Shown: in pieces, positions 1 to 9,074 of the stretch
Position numbering within the stretch: position 1 is the stretch's first letter
Layout: the number at the start of each line of letters is the position of its first letter
Source of the DNA: an uncultured Gammaproteobacteria bacterium
Lineage (GTDB): Bacteria > Pseudomonadota > Gammaproteobacteria > Pseudomonadales > Pseudohongiellaceae
DNA: 33,058 nt
Direction of reading: 5' to 3'
Assembly: GCA_913058135.1 (NCBI GenBank)
Contig: CAJXPR010000030.1
Span: forward strand, 1 to 33,058
Translations under genes and position numbers: made by a program
The notes under the pieces: generated by a model
What the model saw: the letters and a program-made list of their open reading frames with translations, nothing else
Databases searched by the model: none
What the model was told of the DNA's origin: nothing

Positions 1-46
1 AGATTTCTGCCTGTCTCGTGGGCTCGGAGATGTGTATAAGAGACAG
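1..46 (+). other. Nextera-type sequencing adapter (artefact)
   Basis: Bases 13-46 match the Nextera read-2 tagmentation oligonucleotide and end in the 19-base Tn5 mosaic end AGATGTGTATAAGAGACAG at 28-46. Bases 1-12 are unexplained flank. This is library-preparation sequence left on a contig end, not biology. Reading through it gives the well-known spurious peptide MCIRDR at the N-terminus of the first open frame. Confidence 0.97.
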
Positions 47-1877
47 GTTCTACAGCCGCATCAAAGATGCCTTTGATGGCGAAACCCAGGCGGTGATGCA
101 AAGCATGGCAGACAATATCTCCTTTGCCCTGGACGGCTTTGCCAATGCCGAGGAACAGGCCCGGGCGGCGGCGCTGATCCGCGAAAGTGAGGCACGTTTC
201 CGCAGTCTGACCAACCTGACCTCTGATTTCTACTGGGAACAGGACGCCAGCCTGCGCTTTACCAAATATGAAGGACGGGTGGTGGGGGAAAGCAACCACA
301 AGGCGGTCAGGGCCATCCTGGGCCGCCACCTGTGGCAGATGCCCGGCATCAAACCCGATTCGCTGAACTGGCGCCAGTTGCGTCGCCTGCTGAAAAAGGG
401 CCAGCCGTTTCGCGACTTTGAATTTTCGTTCACCAATGACGAAGATGTACGGTATCACTTCTCCCTGGCTGGCGAACCGATTGTTGACAGTGACGGCAAA
501 TTTGCCGGCTATCGTGGCATTTCCCGCGATATTACCGAGAAAAAACGGGTCGCCGATCGTATCAAGCATCTGGCGACACATGACACCCTGACCGGCCTGC
601 CCAACCGGGTGATGTTCAGTGAGCTGTTGCGCCAGGCCATCCGCACCGCTAACCGCTACCAGGATCAGCGTTTTGCGGTGATGTTTATCGATCTGGACCG
701 TTTCAAGGCGGTCAATGATACCTATGGCCACCATACCGGAGATGCCCTGCTGACAGAGATCGCGCTGCGCTTGCGCAAGCCACTGCGTGACAGCGATATC
801 GTCGCGCGCCTGGGCGGCGACGAATTTGTCGTGCTGCTGCACCGGGTCAATGACAAACAACAGGCCGGCCACATTGCCGGGAATGTGCTGCAAATGCTCA
901 AACAGCCCATCGCCCTGGATGATCGCGAATTTGCTGTCAGTGGCAGCATAGGTATCAGTCTGTTTGGCGATGACGCCAATGACGAAGAAACCCTGATGAA
1001 ACACGCCGACACGGCCATGTATGCCGCCAAGGAAGACGGCCGCAACAACTACCGGATCTATTCCGCCGACCTGCATCAGTACACCCAGGAACGGGCCAAC
1101 CTGTCCCTGCAATTGCGCCATGCACTGGAGCGCAACGAGTTAAGCCTGCACTACCAGGCCAAGGTGGCGCTGAACAGCAACAAGGTAGTGGGTGTTGAAG
1201 CACTGCTGCGCTGGACGCATCCGGAACTGGGCGAGATTTCGCCGGTGCAGTTCATTCCCATTGCCGAAGACAATGGCCTGATTATTCCCATTGGCGAGTG
1301 GGTGATGGAAACTGCCTGCCAGCAGCTGGTGGCATGGCAGGCTCAGGGCCTGCCGGCGCTGGGGCTGGCGGTCAATCTGTCTGCCCGCCAGTTCAATCAC
1401 CCGGATCTGTTGCAGCACATCAGCGACGTGCTGGCACGCACCGGGTTTGCCGCGGAGCTGCTGGAGCTGGAGATTACCGAAAGCCTGGTCATGCAGAACC
1501 CCGAACGCGCCATCGTCCTGATGACCGCGATTAAACGCATGGGCGTGCGCTTTGCCATTGACGATTTTGGTACCGGCTATTCCTCGCTGGGGCAGTTGCG
1601 CCACTACCCCATTGATACCCTTAAAATTGACCGGGCCTTTATTCGTGATCTGGATCACAGCAAGGAAGACCAGGCCATCAGTAAAGCCATCATCTCCATG
1701 GGCAAAACCCTGGGCCTGACCGTGATTGCCGAAGGCGTGGAAAATGCCCGACAGCTGAGATACCTGCGTGATCACCACTGTGATCAGATTCAGGGCTTTT
1801 ATTTTCATCGGCCCTGTAGTGCCGAGCGCTTCGTCAGCTGGTTCCGGCAGGCCGGTTCTCCATCGGGTGCCGCGTGA
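47..1877 (+). CDS. GAF/PAS-GGDEF-EAL cyclic-di-GMP signalling protein, 5'-truncated
   Basis: Cyclic-di-GMP turnover protein whose N-terminus is lost at the contig end; the first genomic codon is at 48 and about 609 residues remain. In order it shows the last helix of a probable GAF domain, a PAS domain (about 190-540, ending in the typical GISRDITEKK linker), a GGDEF cyclase domain and an EAL phosphodiesterase domain. GGDEF is intact at 813-827. An RxxD product-inhibition site (RDSD, 786-797) lies exactly five residues before it. The EAL motif is at 1197-1205, and NLSARQF, EITES, DDFGTGYSS, KID, AEGVE and QGF are all present, so both domains look catalytically competent. Net direction, cyclase or phosphodiesterase, cannot be read from sequence. 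It lies directly upstream of a chemoreceptor gene, which fits a role in motility control. Confidence 0.93.
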
Positions 1878-1888
1878 CACAGCCGACC

Positions 1889-1915
1889 TCAAGTTAGACC
1901 GAGCCACGCCGATAC
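1889..1915 (+). promoter_or_regulatory. Sigma28 (FliA)-type promoter for the aer-like gene
   Basis: TCAAGTTA (1889-1896), 11 bases, then GCCGATAC (1908-1915). The enterobacterial FliA consensus is TAAAGTTT-N11-GCCGATAA, so the match is 6/8 and 7/8 with exact spacing. It lies 40 bases before the ATG of the chemoreceptor gene, in the short gap after the GGDEF-EAL gene. This would place the receptor in the late flagellar regulon. Confidence 0.7.
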
Positions 1916-1955
1916 CGGGTATGTACACTTAACAAAGCATTAGAGACCCCGCATC

Positions 1956-3494
1956 ATGGCCCAACGCAAACTCTTCTCCGCCTCCGAAAAACTGGTTTCC
2001 ACCACCGACCTGAAAAGCTACATCCGGTATGCGAACCCGGAATTTATGGCGATTTCCGGATTTACCGAGGAGGAGCTGATTGGCGCCCCGCACAATGTCG
2101 TTCGCCACCCGGACATGCCCAAGGATGCTTTCAAGGCGCTGTGGAGCACCGTGCAGGCCGGCAAGCCGTGGATGGGCATGGTCAAGAACAAATGCAAAAA
2201 CGGTGACTACTATTGGGTTGACGCTTACGTGACGCCGGTCATGGAAAACGGCAAGGTGGCCGGCTACCAGTCGGTGCGAGCCAGCCCGGACGAAAAACAT
2301 GTCGCCAACGCCGAATCGCTGTATAAAAAACTGCGCGCCGGCGCCAGCGTCCGCCTGTCATCGCTGTTGTCCTGGCGGCAGTCCCTGCTGGCCATACAGG
2401 GCGTCAGCGTGATTGCCACGGCGGCCGCGCTGAGCCTGCTGTCCGGACCTCTGGCCTGGGTGCTGGCGATGATTGCAGCTGCGGCCGGCATCGGCGGCTG
2501 CGCCTGGAAACTGGCACAGTTGACGCCGCTGCTGCAAAGCAGCCAGGCCATCTGCTCTGATGCACTGGCACGCGCGGTGTACACAGGACGACACGATGAA
2601 CTGGGCAGCATCGAACTGGCCCTGAAATTCCGCCAGTCCCAGGTTGATACCATACTCAAACGCGTCGATGAGTCAGCTACTCGTCTGACTGCACTGGCCA
2701 AACAGGCCACGGAATCGGTGCATGTCACCGATCAGGCCATCAATCAGCAGCAGCATGAGCTGGCCTCGGTGTCGTCTGCGGTTACCGAGATGTCCAGTGC
2801 CATTGTTGAGGTAGCGAGCAACACCGCGCGTACTTCCGGCGCGGCTGAAGAAGCTGACAAGTCGGTCGAAAAGGGGCATCACTCCATTGAGGAAAGCCTG
2901 TCGGCCACCACCAAGCTGGCCGAGAACATCGATGACATCACTCAGCTGATCAACGGCCTGGGCACCGACAGCAAGGCCATCGGATCAGTGATTGAAGTGA
3001 TCAACGCCATTGCCGAACAGACCAACCTGCTGGCTCTGAACGCCGCCATCGAAGCGGCGCGTGCCGGTGAACAGGGCCGGGGTTTTGCCGTGGTTGCCGA
3101 TGAGGTGCGCACCCTGGCCCAGCGCACGCAGAATTCCACGGTGGAGATCAAGGACATCATCTCGCGCATCCAGAACAGCACCAACAGCTGTGTCGACAGC
3201 ATTACCGATGCCCAGGGCAAGGCCAAGGCCTGTGTCAGCTACAACCAGGAGGCCGGCCAGTCTTACAACTCGATCAGCAAGGCGGTATCGGACATCCGCA
3301 ATATGACCTTCCAGGTGGCGACTGCGGTCGAAGAACAAAGCGCGGTGGCCGAAGAAGTGAACCGCAATATCGTCAATATCCAGGGGCAATCGGAGAAAAC
3401 CAGCGATGCCTCGCGTATCAACGCGGACAGCAGCACACGGCTGGCCCGGGACATTGCCGCGATGCGTGAAATGGTCAAACAGTTCAGCGCCTGA
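1956..3494 (+). CDS. aer: Aer-like PAS methyl-accepting chemotaxis protein
   Basis: Energy-taxis receptor of 512 residues, close to the size of E. coli Aer (506). The N-terminal PAS domain has the Aer signature STTDLKSYI and the RHPDMP motif (R50, H51, D53), equivalent to the FAD-associated R57/H58/D60 region of Aer, followed by [19 protein letters not shown] hydrophobic hairpin at about residues 142-172 would anchor it to the inner membrane with no periplasmic domain, as in Aer. The cytoplasmic signalling domain has the conserved hairpin tip [20 protein letters not shown]. No C-terminal CheR/CheB-tethering pentapeptide is seen. The ATG at 1956 lacks a strong Shine-Dalgarno but starts exactly where Aer-type PAS domains begin. 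FAD-based redox or oxygen sensing is inferred from the family. Confidence 0.92.
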   Translation: MAQRKLFSASEKLVSTTDLKSYIRYANPEFMAISGFTEEELIGAPHNVVRHPDMPKDAFKALWSTVQAGKPWMGMVKNKCKNGDYYWVDAYVTPVMENGKVAGYQSVRASPDEKHVANAESLYKKLRAGASVRLSSLLSWRQSLLAIQGVSVIATAAALSLLSGPLAWVLAMIAAAAGIGGCAWKLAQLTPLLQSSQAICSDALARAVYTGRHDELGSIELALKFRQSQVDTILKRVDESATRLTALAKQATESVHVTDQAINQQQHELASVSSAVTEMSSAIVEVASNTARTSGAAEEADKSVEKGHHSIEESLSATTKLAENIDDITQLINGLGTDSKAIGSVIEVINAIAEQTNLLALNAAIEAARAGEQGRGFAVVADEVRTLAQRTQNSTVEIKDIISRIQNSTNSCVDSITDAQGKAKACVSYNQEAGQSYNSISKAVSDIRNMTFQVATAVEEQSAVAEEVNRNIVNIQGQSEKTSDASRINADSSTRLARDIAAMREMVKQFSA

Positions 3495-3563
3495 GGTCGC
3501 CTGTACTGCGGGGCTTGTCTGCGGGGTTTGCCATGATGTGAATCCGTTCATTTTTGGTTTAGA

Positions 3564-3619
3564 ATCGGTCTGTTGATAAATTCGGCTATATCAATGCCGC
3601 AGAATAACAAGAGACCGAT
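3564..3619 (+). promoter_or_regulatory. liu leader: -10-like box and inverted repeat over the liuA start region
   Basis: The 128-base gap 3495-3622 must hold the liu promoter. A -10-like TAGAAT is at 3560-3565 without a convincing -35. Two perfect 8-base arms, ATCGGTCT at 3564-3571 and AGACCGAT at 3612-3619, bracket the leader. The right arm ends three bases before the liuA ATG and covers the only weak ribosome-binding sequence (AAGAGA). Pairing in RNA could therefore mask initiation. I see no classic LiuR (MerR-type) operator. Speculative. Confidence 0.25.
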
Positions 3620-3622
3620 GCC

Positions 3623-4789
3623 ATGCATTATCCGCAACTGAATTTTGACCTGGACGACACGCTGCAGATGCTGCAAACGCAGATCCGCCAGTTTGCTGAC
3701 CGGGAAATAGCACCACGCGCCGCCGGCATTGATCGGGACAACGAGTTCCCGGCCGATCTGTGGCGTAAAATGGGCGACCTGGGATTGCTGGGTATCACGG
3801 TGTCTGAGCAGTACGGCGGCGCCGGCCTGGGATATCTGGCGCATGTCATCGCTGCCGAGGAAATCAGCCGCGCCTCGGCCAGTGTCGGCCTGAGCTACGG
3901 TGCGCACTCCAACCTGTGTGTCAATCAGATCTTCCGCAATGGCAATGAGGCGCAGAAGCAGCGCTACCTGCCCGGTCTGGTCAGTGGCGAAGCCATCGGT
4001 GCGCTGGCCATGAGCGAACACAACGCCGGCTCCGATGTGGTCAGCATGAAACTCGCCGCTCGCAGACAGGGTGATGTGTATGTGCTCAACGGCAGCAAGA
4101 TGTGGATCACCAACGGGCCCGATGCCCATGTCTATGTGATCTATGCGCGCACCGATGCCGACGCCGGTGCCCACGGCATCACGGCCTTTCTGGTCGAACG
4201 CGACTATCCCGGTTTCAGCCGCTCTCCCAAACTCGATAAACTCGGCATGCGCGGCTCCAATACCTGTGAGCTGGTGTTCCAGGATTGTGAAGTACCGGCA
4301 GAAAACATACTGGGCGCCGAAAACGGCGGTGTGCGGGTACTGATGAGCGGGCTGGATTATGAACGTGTGGTGCTGTCGGGTGGCCCGCTGGGTATCATGC
4401 AGGCCTGCGTGGATGCCGTGCTGCCCTATATCCATGATCGCAAGCAGTTTGGCGAGCCCATCGGCAACTTCCAGTTTATCCAGGGCAAGCTTGCTGACAT
4501 GTACACCAACCTCAACGCGGCCCGCGCCTATGTCTACGCGGTCGCGCGCGCCTGCGATCGCGGCGAAACCACGCGCAAGGATGCCGCCGGGGCGATCCTG
4601 TTCAGCTCCGACAGGGCCACGCAACTGGCGCTGGAAGCCATCCAGATCCTGGGTGGCAACGGCTACATCAACGACTATCCGACCGGACGCCTGTTGCGCG
4701 ACGCCAAGCTGTACGAGATCGGCGCCGGCACCCAGGAAATCCGCCGCATGCTGATCGGCCGCGAACTGTTCCGGGAGACGCAGCCGTGA
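3623..4789 (+). CDS. liuA: Isovaleryl-CoA dehydrogenase
   Basis: FAD-dependent oxidation of isovaleryl-CoA to 3-methylcrotonyl-CoA, the first committed step of leucine degradation after the branched-chain keto-acid dehydrogenase. 388 residues, full length for the acyl-CoA dehydrogenase fold. The catalytic base identifies the subtype: Glu247 in [14 protein letters not shown] matches Glu254 of human IVD, while the usual C-terminal catalytic glutamate of other acyl-CoA dehydrogenases is replaced ([12 protein letters not shown]). The signature [16 protein letters not shown] and the FAD-binding [12 protein letters not shown] stretch are present. It overlaps liuB by four bases (GTGA at 4786-4789). 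First gene of the liu operon. Confidence 0.96.
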   Translation: MHYPQLNFDLDDTLQMLQTQIRQFADREIAPRAAGIDRDNEFPADLWRKMGDLGLLGITVSEQYGGAGLGYLAHVIAAEEISRASASVGLSYGAHSNLCVNQIFRNGNEAQKQRYLPGLVSGEAIGALAMSEHNAGSDVVSMKLAARRQGDVYVLNGSKMWITNGPDAHVYVIYARTDADAGAHGITAFLVERDYPGFSRSPKLDKLGMRGSNTCELVFQDCEVPAENILGAENGGVRVLMSGLDYERVVLSGGPLGIMQACVDAVLPYIHDRKQFGEPIGNFQFIQGKLADMYTNLNAARAYVYAVARACDRGETTRKDAAGAILFSSDRATQLALEAIQILGGNGYINDYPTGRLLRDAKLYEIGAGTQEIRRMLIGRELFRETQP

Positions 4790-6387
4790 GTCGGCTAGCG
4801 TCAGCCATCAGCCCCCAAACCGAGGGCTTTGCCAGCAATTACCAGCACCACGCCGCGCTGCGCGATGAGCTGCAGGCGCTGACCGCCACCCTGGCGCTGG
4901 GTGGTGATGAACGCTCGCGGCAGCGTCATCAACAGCGCGGCAAATTGCTGCCGCGCGAACGCATTGAAGCCCTGCTCGACACCGGTTCACCGTTTCTGGA
5001 ATTCTCCGCGCTGGCGGCCTTCCAGGTCTACGACGATGACATCCCCGGCGCCGGTCTGATCAGCGGCCTGGGCATGGTCTCCGGCCAGTGCTGTGTGATT
5101 GTAGCCAACGACGCCACGGTCAAGGGCGGCACCTACTATCCGCTGACGGTAAAAAAGCATTTGCGCGCACAACAGATTGCAGCGGAAAACCATCTGCCCT
5201 GCATTTACCTGGTCGATTCCGGTGGTGCCAACCTGCCCCACCAGGCCGAGGTGTTTCCGGACCGGGAACATTTCGGGCGTATCTTCTATAACCAGGCCCG
5301 GATGTCAGCAGCAGGTATCCCACAAATCGCCGCAGTGATGGGATCATGCACAGCCGGCGGCGCCTATGTGCCGGCCATGGCAGACGAGTCCATTATTGTC
5401 CGCGACCAGGGCACCATTTTTCTTGGCGGCCCGCCGCTGGTGAAAGCCGCCACCGGTGAGGTGGTCAGCGCCGAGGAGCTCGGTGGTGGTCAGGTGCACA
5501 GTCAGATCTCCGGTGTTGCCGATCAGCTGGCCGACAATGACATGCACGCCCTGGCGCTGATCCGTCGCAGCATCGCGCGCCTGAATCGCCCTTCCCGCGG
5601 CCTGGACCTTAGCGCCCCGCCGCCGGTGTATGACAGCAATGAACTGTTGGGTATCGTGCCGGCCGATGTGCGTCAGCCCTACGATGTGCGCGAAGTCATT
5701 GCCCGGGTGGTCGATGGCTCGGTATTCGACGAGTTCAAACCGCTGTACGGCACCACGCTGGTGTGTGGTTTTGCCGACATTCTCGGACAGGCGGTTGGCA
5801 TCATCGCCAACAACGGCATCCTGTTTTCCGAGAGCGCGTTAAAAGGCAGTCACTTTATCCAGCTGTGCTGTCAGCGCAACATACCCCTGGTGTTTTTGCA
5901 GAACATCACCGGCTTTATGGTGGGCAGAAAGTACGAGCATGAGGGCATCGCCAAGCACGGCGCGAAACTGGTCAATGCTGTGGCCACCGCCAGCGTGCCC
6001 AAAATTACCGTGCTGATTGGCGGCAGTTTTGGTGCTGGTAACTACGGCATGTGTGGCCGCGCTTACGATCCGCGCTTTCTGTGGACCTGGCCCAATGCCC
6101 GCATCTCGGTCATGGGCGGAGCCCAGGCTGCCGGCGTGCTGGCACAGATCAGGGCCGAGACCCTGGCCGCCAAAAACCAGTCGTGGAGCGCCGAAGAGGA
6201 ACTTCGGTTCAAAAAACCCATCGAAGACAAGTATGAACGTGAAGGCCACCCCTACTACGCCAGCGCGCGATTGTGGGATGACGGCGTGATAGCGCCCACC
6301 GATACGCGATTTGTATTGGGCCTGTCGCTGTTTGCCGCACAACATGCGGCGCAGCAGGACACACAGTTTGGCATCTTCAGAATGTAA
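4786..6387 (+). CDS. liuB: 3-Methylcrotonyl-CoA carboxylase, carboxyltransferase (beta) subunit
   Basis: Transfers CO2 from carboxybiotin to 3-methylcrotonyl-CoA to give 3-methylglutaconyl-CoA, working with LiuD. 533 residues, the usual size of MCC-beta. It has the acyl-CoA carboxylase N-half ([40 protein letters not shown]) and C-half ([43 protein letters not shown]). [11 protein letters not shown] and the GAGNYGM motif are typical of MCC rather than propionyl-CoA carboxylase. The start is GTG at 4786, overlapping the liuA stop, with GGGAG about eight bases upstream, so translation is probably coupled. Confidence 0.96.
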   Translation: MSRLASAISPQTEGFASNYQHHAALRDELQALTATLALGGDERSRQRHQQRGKLLPRERIEALLDTGSPFLEFSALAAFQVYDDDIPGAGLISGLGMVSGQCCVIVANDATVKGGTYYPLTVKKHLRAQQIAAENHLPCIYLVDSGGANLPHQAEVFPDREHFGRIFYNQARMSAAGIPQIAAVMGSCTAGGAYVPAMADESIIVRDQGTIFLGGPPLVKAATGEVVSAEELGGGQVHSQISGVADQLADNDMHALALIRRSIARLNRPSRGLDLSAPPPVYDSNELLGIVPADVRQPYDVREVIARVVDGSVFDEFKPLYGTTLVCGFADILGQAVGIIANNGILFSESALKGSHFIQLCCQRNIPLVFLQNITGFMVGRKYEHEGIAKHGAKLVNAVATASVPKITVLIGGSFGAGNYGMCGRAYDPRFLWTWPNARISVMGGAQAAGVLAQIRAETLAAKNQSWSAEEELRFKKPIEDKYEREGHPYYASARLWDDGVIAPTDTRFVLGLSLFAAQHAAQQDTQFGIFRM

Positions 6388-6396
6388 GGAATGCTT

Positions 6397-7236
6397 ATGA
6401 ACACCCAAACCGAGAGCTCGCCCCTGGAGACCAGCCGCCCGCACGACGGTGTGACGATAATCTGGCTGAACCGCCCGCAGAAACACAACGCCATGACCCA
6501 GGCGCTGATCGAGGAACTGCACGAGACACTGACCACCTTGGCCCGCGATGACAAAACCCGGGTACTGATTCTGGCCGGGCGGGGCAAGAGTTTCTGCTCC
6601 GGCGCCGACCTGAACTACATGAAGTCGATGGTCGACTTCAGTCACGAAGAAAATGTCGACGATGCCTGCCGGTTTGCTAACATGCTGCAGGCCCTGCATC
6701 AGTTCCCCAAACCAGTGATCGCCGCCCTGCATGGCAATGTGTTTGCCGGGGCCACCGGCCTGACCGCGTGCTCGGATATTGTCATCGCCGCCGACGATAC
6801 GCGGTTTTGTGTCAGCGAAGTCAGGCTGGGACTGGTGCCGGCGGTGATCAGCCCCTATGTGGTGGCACGCATCGGCGCCCATCAGGCCAGACGCTATTTT
6901 CTGACCGCTGAAGTGTTCAGTGCCGAGGCCGCCCTGCAGGCAGGCCTGGTGCATCGCTGTGTACCGGCGGACACGCTGATGAATGAGGTCATGGCCACTG
7001 CCAGGCAGTTGCTGAACAACGCCCCGCGCGCCATGGCCACCACCAAGAACCTGATCAACTATTTAGTGCCGGTGCCGGCCTCGCGCGAGATCACCGATTA
7101 CACCGCAGCCCTGATTGCCCGTGTACGCACCGGCCAGGAAGCCCAAGGCGGCCTGCAGGCTTTCCTGGACAAGCAGCAGGCGCCCTGGGTGCAGAACGCT
7201 GATGGCAGCAGCGAGCGGAGCAACACACAATCATGA
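6397..7236 (+). CDS. liuC: 3-Methylglutaconyl-CoA hydratase (enoyl-CoA hydratase family)
   Basis: Hydrates 3-methylglutaconyl-CoA to HMG-CoA. 279 residues from ATG 6397, which sits six bases after TAAGGA (6385-6390). An ATG at 6391 touches that Shine-Dalgarno and is less likely. The crotonase fold is clear: WLNRPQKHNAMTQ, the first oxyanion-hole strand GRGKSFCSGADLNYM, and ALHGNVFAGATGLTACSDIVIA with VRLGLVPAVISPYV. Crotonases are hard to assign by sequence alone. The specific substrate is inferred from its position between the two MCC subunit genes, the standard liu arrangement. It overlaps liuD by ATGA at 7233-7236. Confidence 0.92.
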   Translation: MNTQTESSPLETSRPHDGVTIIWLNRPQKHNAMTQALIEELHETLTTLARDDKTRVLILAGRGKSFCSGADLNYMKSMVDFSHEENVDDACRFANMLQALHQFPKPVIAALHGNVFAGATGLTACSDIVIAADDTRFCVSEVRLGLVPAVISPYVVARIGAHQARRYFLTAEVFSAEAALQAGLVHRCVPADTLMNEVMATARQLLNNAPRAMATTKNLINYLVPVPASREITDYTAALIARVRTGQEAQGGLQAFLDKQQAPWVQNADGSSERSNTQS

Positions 7237-9074
7237 TCTCTCGCCTGCTGGTGATCAACCGCGGTGAAATTGCCTGCCGCATCATGCGCACCGCACAGCG
7301 TCTGGGCATCGAGTGCGCGGCGGTGTATTCGCCGGCAGACCGCGACGCCCTGCACGTGCTACTCGCCGACCAGGCCTTTGCCCTGCGCGGCAATGCCGCC
7401 AGCGATAGCTACCTGGACCAGCAACAGATACTCGCTATTGCAGCGGACTGGGGTGCCGATGCCATCCATCCTGGTTACGGTTTCCTGTCGGAGAACAGTG
7501 AGTTCGCCCGGGCGGTAACCGATGCCGGCATCCGTTTTGTCGGCCCCGGTGCCGACGCCATTGCCGCCATGGGCTCCAAGGCCCGCGCCAAACAGTTGAT
7601 GGCTGAGGCCGATGTACCCATGCTGCCTGGTTATCACGGCGATGCGCAGGATATCGCAGTGCTGCGCGACGCGGCAGATCAGGCCGGCTATCCGGTGCTA
7701 CTGAAAGCCGTCGCCGGTGGTGGTGGTCGTGGCCTGAGAGTGGTCAGTAACGCTGATAAACTGGCAGAAGCACTGGCCGCCGTGCAGCGCGAAGCCAAAG
7801 CTGCGTTCGGCGACGAGCGCGTGCTGCTGGAGAAATACCTGCCACAGGCCCGACATGTAGAGATCCAGGTCTTTGCCGATGATCATGGTCATTGCGTACA
7901 CCTGCATGAACGCGATTGTTCGGTGCAGCGCCGGCACCAGAAACTGATTGAGGAGGCACCTGCCCCCGGTCTGGATGAACCGACCCGTGAGGCCATGGGT
8001 GCCGCTGCCGTGCGTGCCGCCACCAGCATTGGCTATTCCGGTGCCGGCACGGTGGAGTTCCTGTATCAGAACGGCGCGTTCTATTTTCTGGAAATGAATA
8101 CCCGCCTGCAGGTGGAGCACCCGGTCACCGAATGCATCACCGGCCTGGATCTGGTGGAGTGGCAGCTGCGCGTGGCCAGTGGTGAAGTGCTGCCACTGAG
8201 CCAGACGGACATTCCGCGCCGCGGCTGGGCGATTGAGGCGCGTATCAATGCCGAGTCCGGTGCCCCGGATTTTCTGCCATCGACCGGTTTGATCACCGGG
8301 CTGGTATGGCCACAGGGCGGGGCCCTGCGGGTGGATGCCGGTTTCCGCAGCGGCGATCGCATCAGCGTGTTTTATGACAGCATGCTGGGCAAACTGATTG
8401 CCTGGGCGCCCAGCCGCGCTGAAGCGGTGGCAGAACTGTCACAGGGGCTGGCGAGATTGCGGGTCAGCGGCATCAGCCACAATGCAGATTTCCTCGGGGC
8501 GGTGCTGGACACCCCGGCTTTTGGTGCGGCCGAGGTGCACACCGGCTTTCTGGCGCAGCATCAGCAGGCCATTGCGGCGGCGCTGATAGCGCGGCGCAGA
8601 GAGCCTGAGGAAGGTACGGTTTCCGGGGCCGGCTGGGGGTCTCTCTCTTGCTGGGGGCCTCTCCATAGCTGGGGGCCTCTCCATAGCTGGGGGCCCTTGT
8701 CCGGCTGGCGGCAGAATCAGGGTCAGCGCAATGTGTTCAGCCAGCAGTATCATCTGCGCCCCCTGTATGCGGGCACCGCCGCGTCGGCGGCCATCGACAT
8801 CAATACCCTGGCAGCGGGCGGCAGCCGGAGCCAGACGCAACAGGCATTGACCGCGCCGCTGCCCGGTCGGGTCGTCAAACTGTTTGTCGGCGCCGGCGAT
8901 GCGGTGGTGGCCGGCCAGCCACTGCTGGTGATGGAAGCCATGAAAATGGAACATACACTGCGGGCAACCGCTGATGCCCACATTGACACCGTGCACTGCG
9001 CTGCCGATGAGATGGTGCAGCCGGATCAGTTGCTGATGGCGTTTGCGCTGACCAGCGAGGCACAGCCCACATGA
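7233..9074 (+). CDS. liuD: 3-Methylcrotonyl-CoA carboxylase, biotin-carrying (alpha) subunit, with altered BT region
   Basis: ATP-dependent carboxylation of biotin, partner of LiuB. The biotin carboxylase domain (about residues 1-450) begins RLLVINRGEIACRIMRTA and contains GGGGRGLRVV, HLHERDCSVQRRHQK, LEMNTRLQVEHPVTE and the C-terminal lobe. A BCCP domain at the end carries the biotinylation motif VMEAMKMEHTL. The protein is 613 residues, whereas family members are usually about 650-670. The shortfall lies in the BT (subunit-bridging) region, where only about 52 residues separate GWRQ from LTAPLPG. In its place, residues 468-492 form an in-frame repeat with tryptophan every six residues (WGPLHS units, encoded at 8632-8711). 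The active sites look intact, but contact with LiuB could be changed. Overlaps liuC and liuE by four bases each. Confidence 0.94.
   Translation: MISRLLVINRGEIACRIMRTAQRLGIECAAVYSPADRDALHVLLADQAFALRGNAASDSYLDQQQILAIAADWGADAIHPGYGFLSENSEFARAVTDAGIRFVGPGADAIAAMGSKARAKQLMAEADVPMLPGYHGDAQDIAVLRDAADQAGYPVLLKAVAGGGGRGLRVVSNADKLAEALAAVQREAKAAFGDERVLLEKYLPQARHVEIQVFADDHGHCVHLHERDCSVQRRHQKLIEEAPAPGLDEPTREAMGAAAVRAATSIGYSGAGTVEFLYQNGAFYFLEMNTRLQVEHPVTECITGLDLVEWQLRVASGEVLPLSQTDIPRRGWAIEARINAESGAPDFLPSTGLITGLVWPQGGALRVDAGFRSGDRISVFYDSMLGKLIAWAPSRAEAVAELSQGLARLRVSGISHNADFLGAVLDTPAFGAAEVHTGFLAQHQQAIAAALIARRREPEEGTVSGAGWGSLSCWGPLHSWGPLHSWGPLSGWRQNQGQRNVFSQQYHLRPLYAGTAASAAIDINTLAAGGSRSQTQQALTAPLPGRVVKLFVGAGDAVVAGQPLLVMEAMKMEHTLRATADAHIDTVHCAADEMVQPDQLLMAFALTSEAQPT
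8632..8711 (+). repeat. 18-bp-period tandem repeat inside liuD (core GCTGGGGG)
   Basis: Five copies of an 8-base core start at 8632, 8650, 8668, 8686 and 8704, exactly 18 bases apart. The first four are GCTGGGGG and the last is GCTGGCGG. Two complete units between cores are identical (CCTCTCCATA). The period preserves the reading frame. On the complementary strand the core is CCCCCAGC followed by a GAGAG-rich spacer, closely resembling the malQ repeat at 23096-23190, and I treat the two as one family. Confidence 0.9.

Noticed and set aside
1140-1928. 262-codon open frame on the minus strand
   Set aside because: Antisense to the EAL domain, which is fully conserved on the plus strand.
3548-4624. 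358-codon open frame on the minus strand
   Set aside because: Antisense to liuA; explained by codon bias of the real gene.
5839-6954. 371-codon open frame on the minus strand
   Set aside because: Antisense to liuB and liuC, no recognisable domain and no ribosome site.
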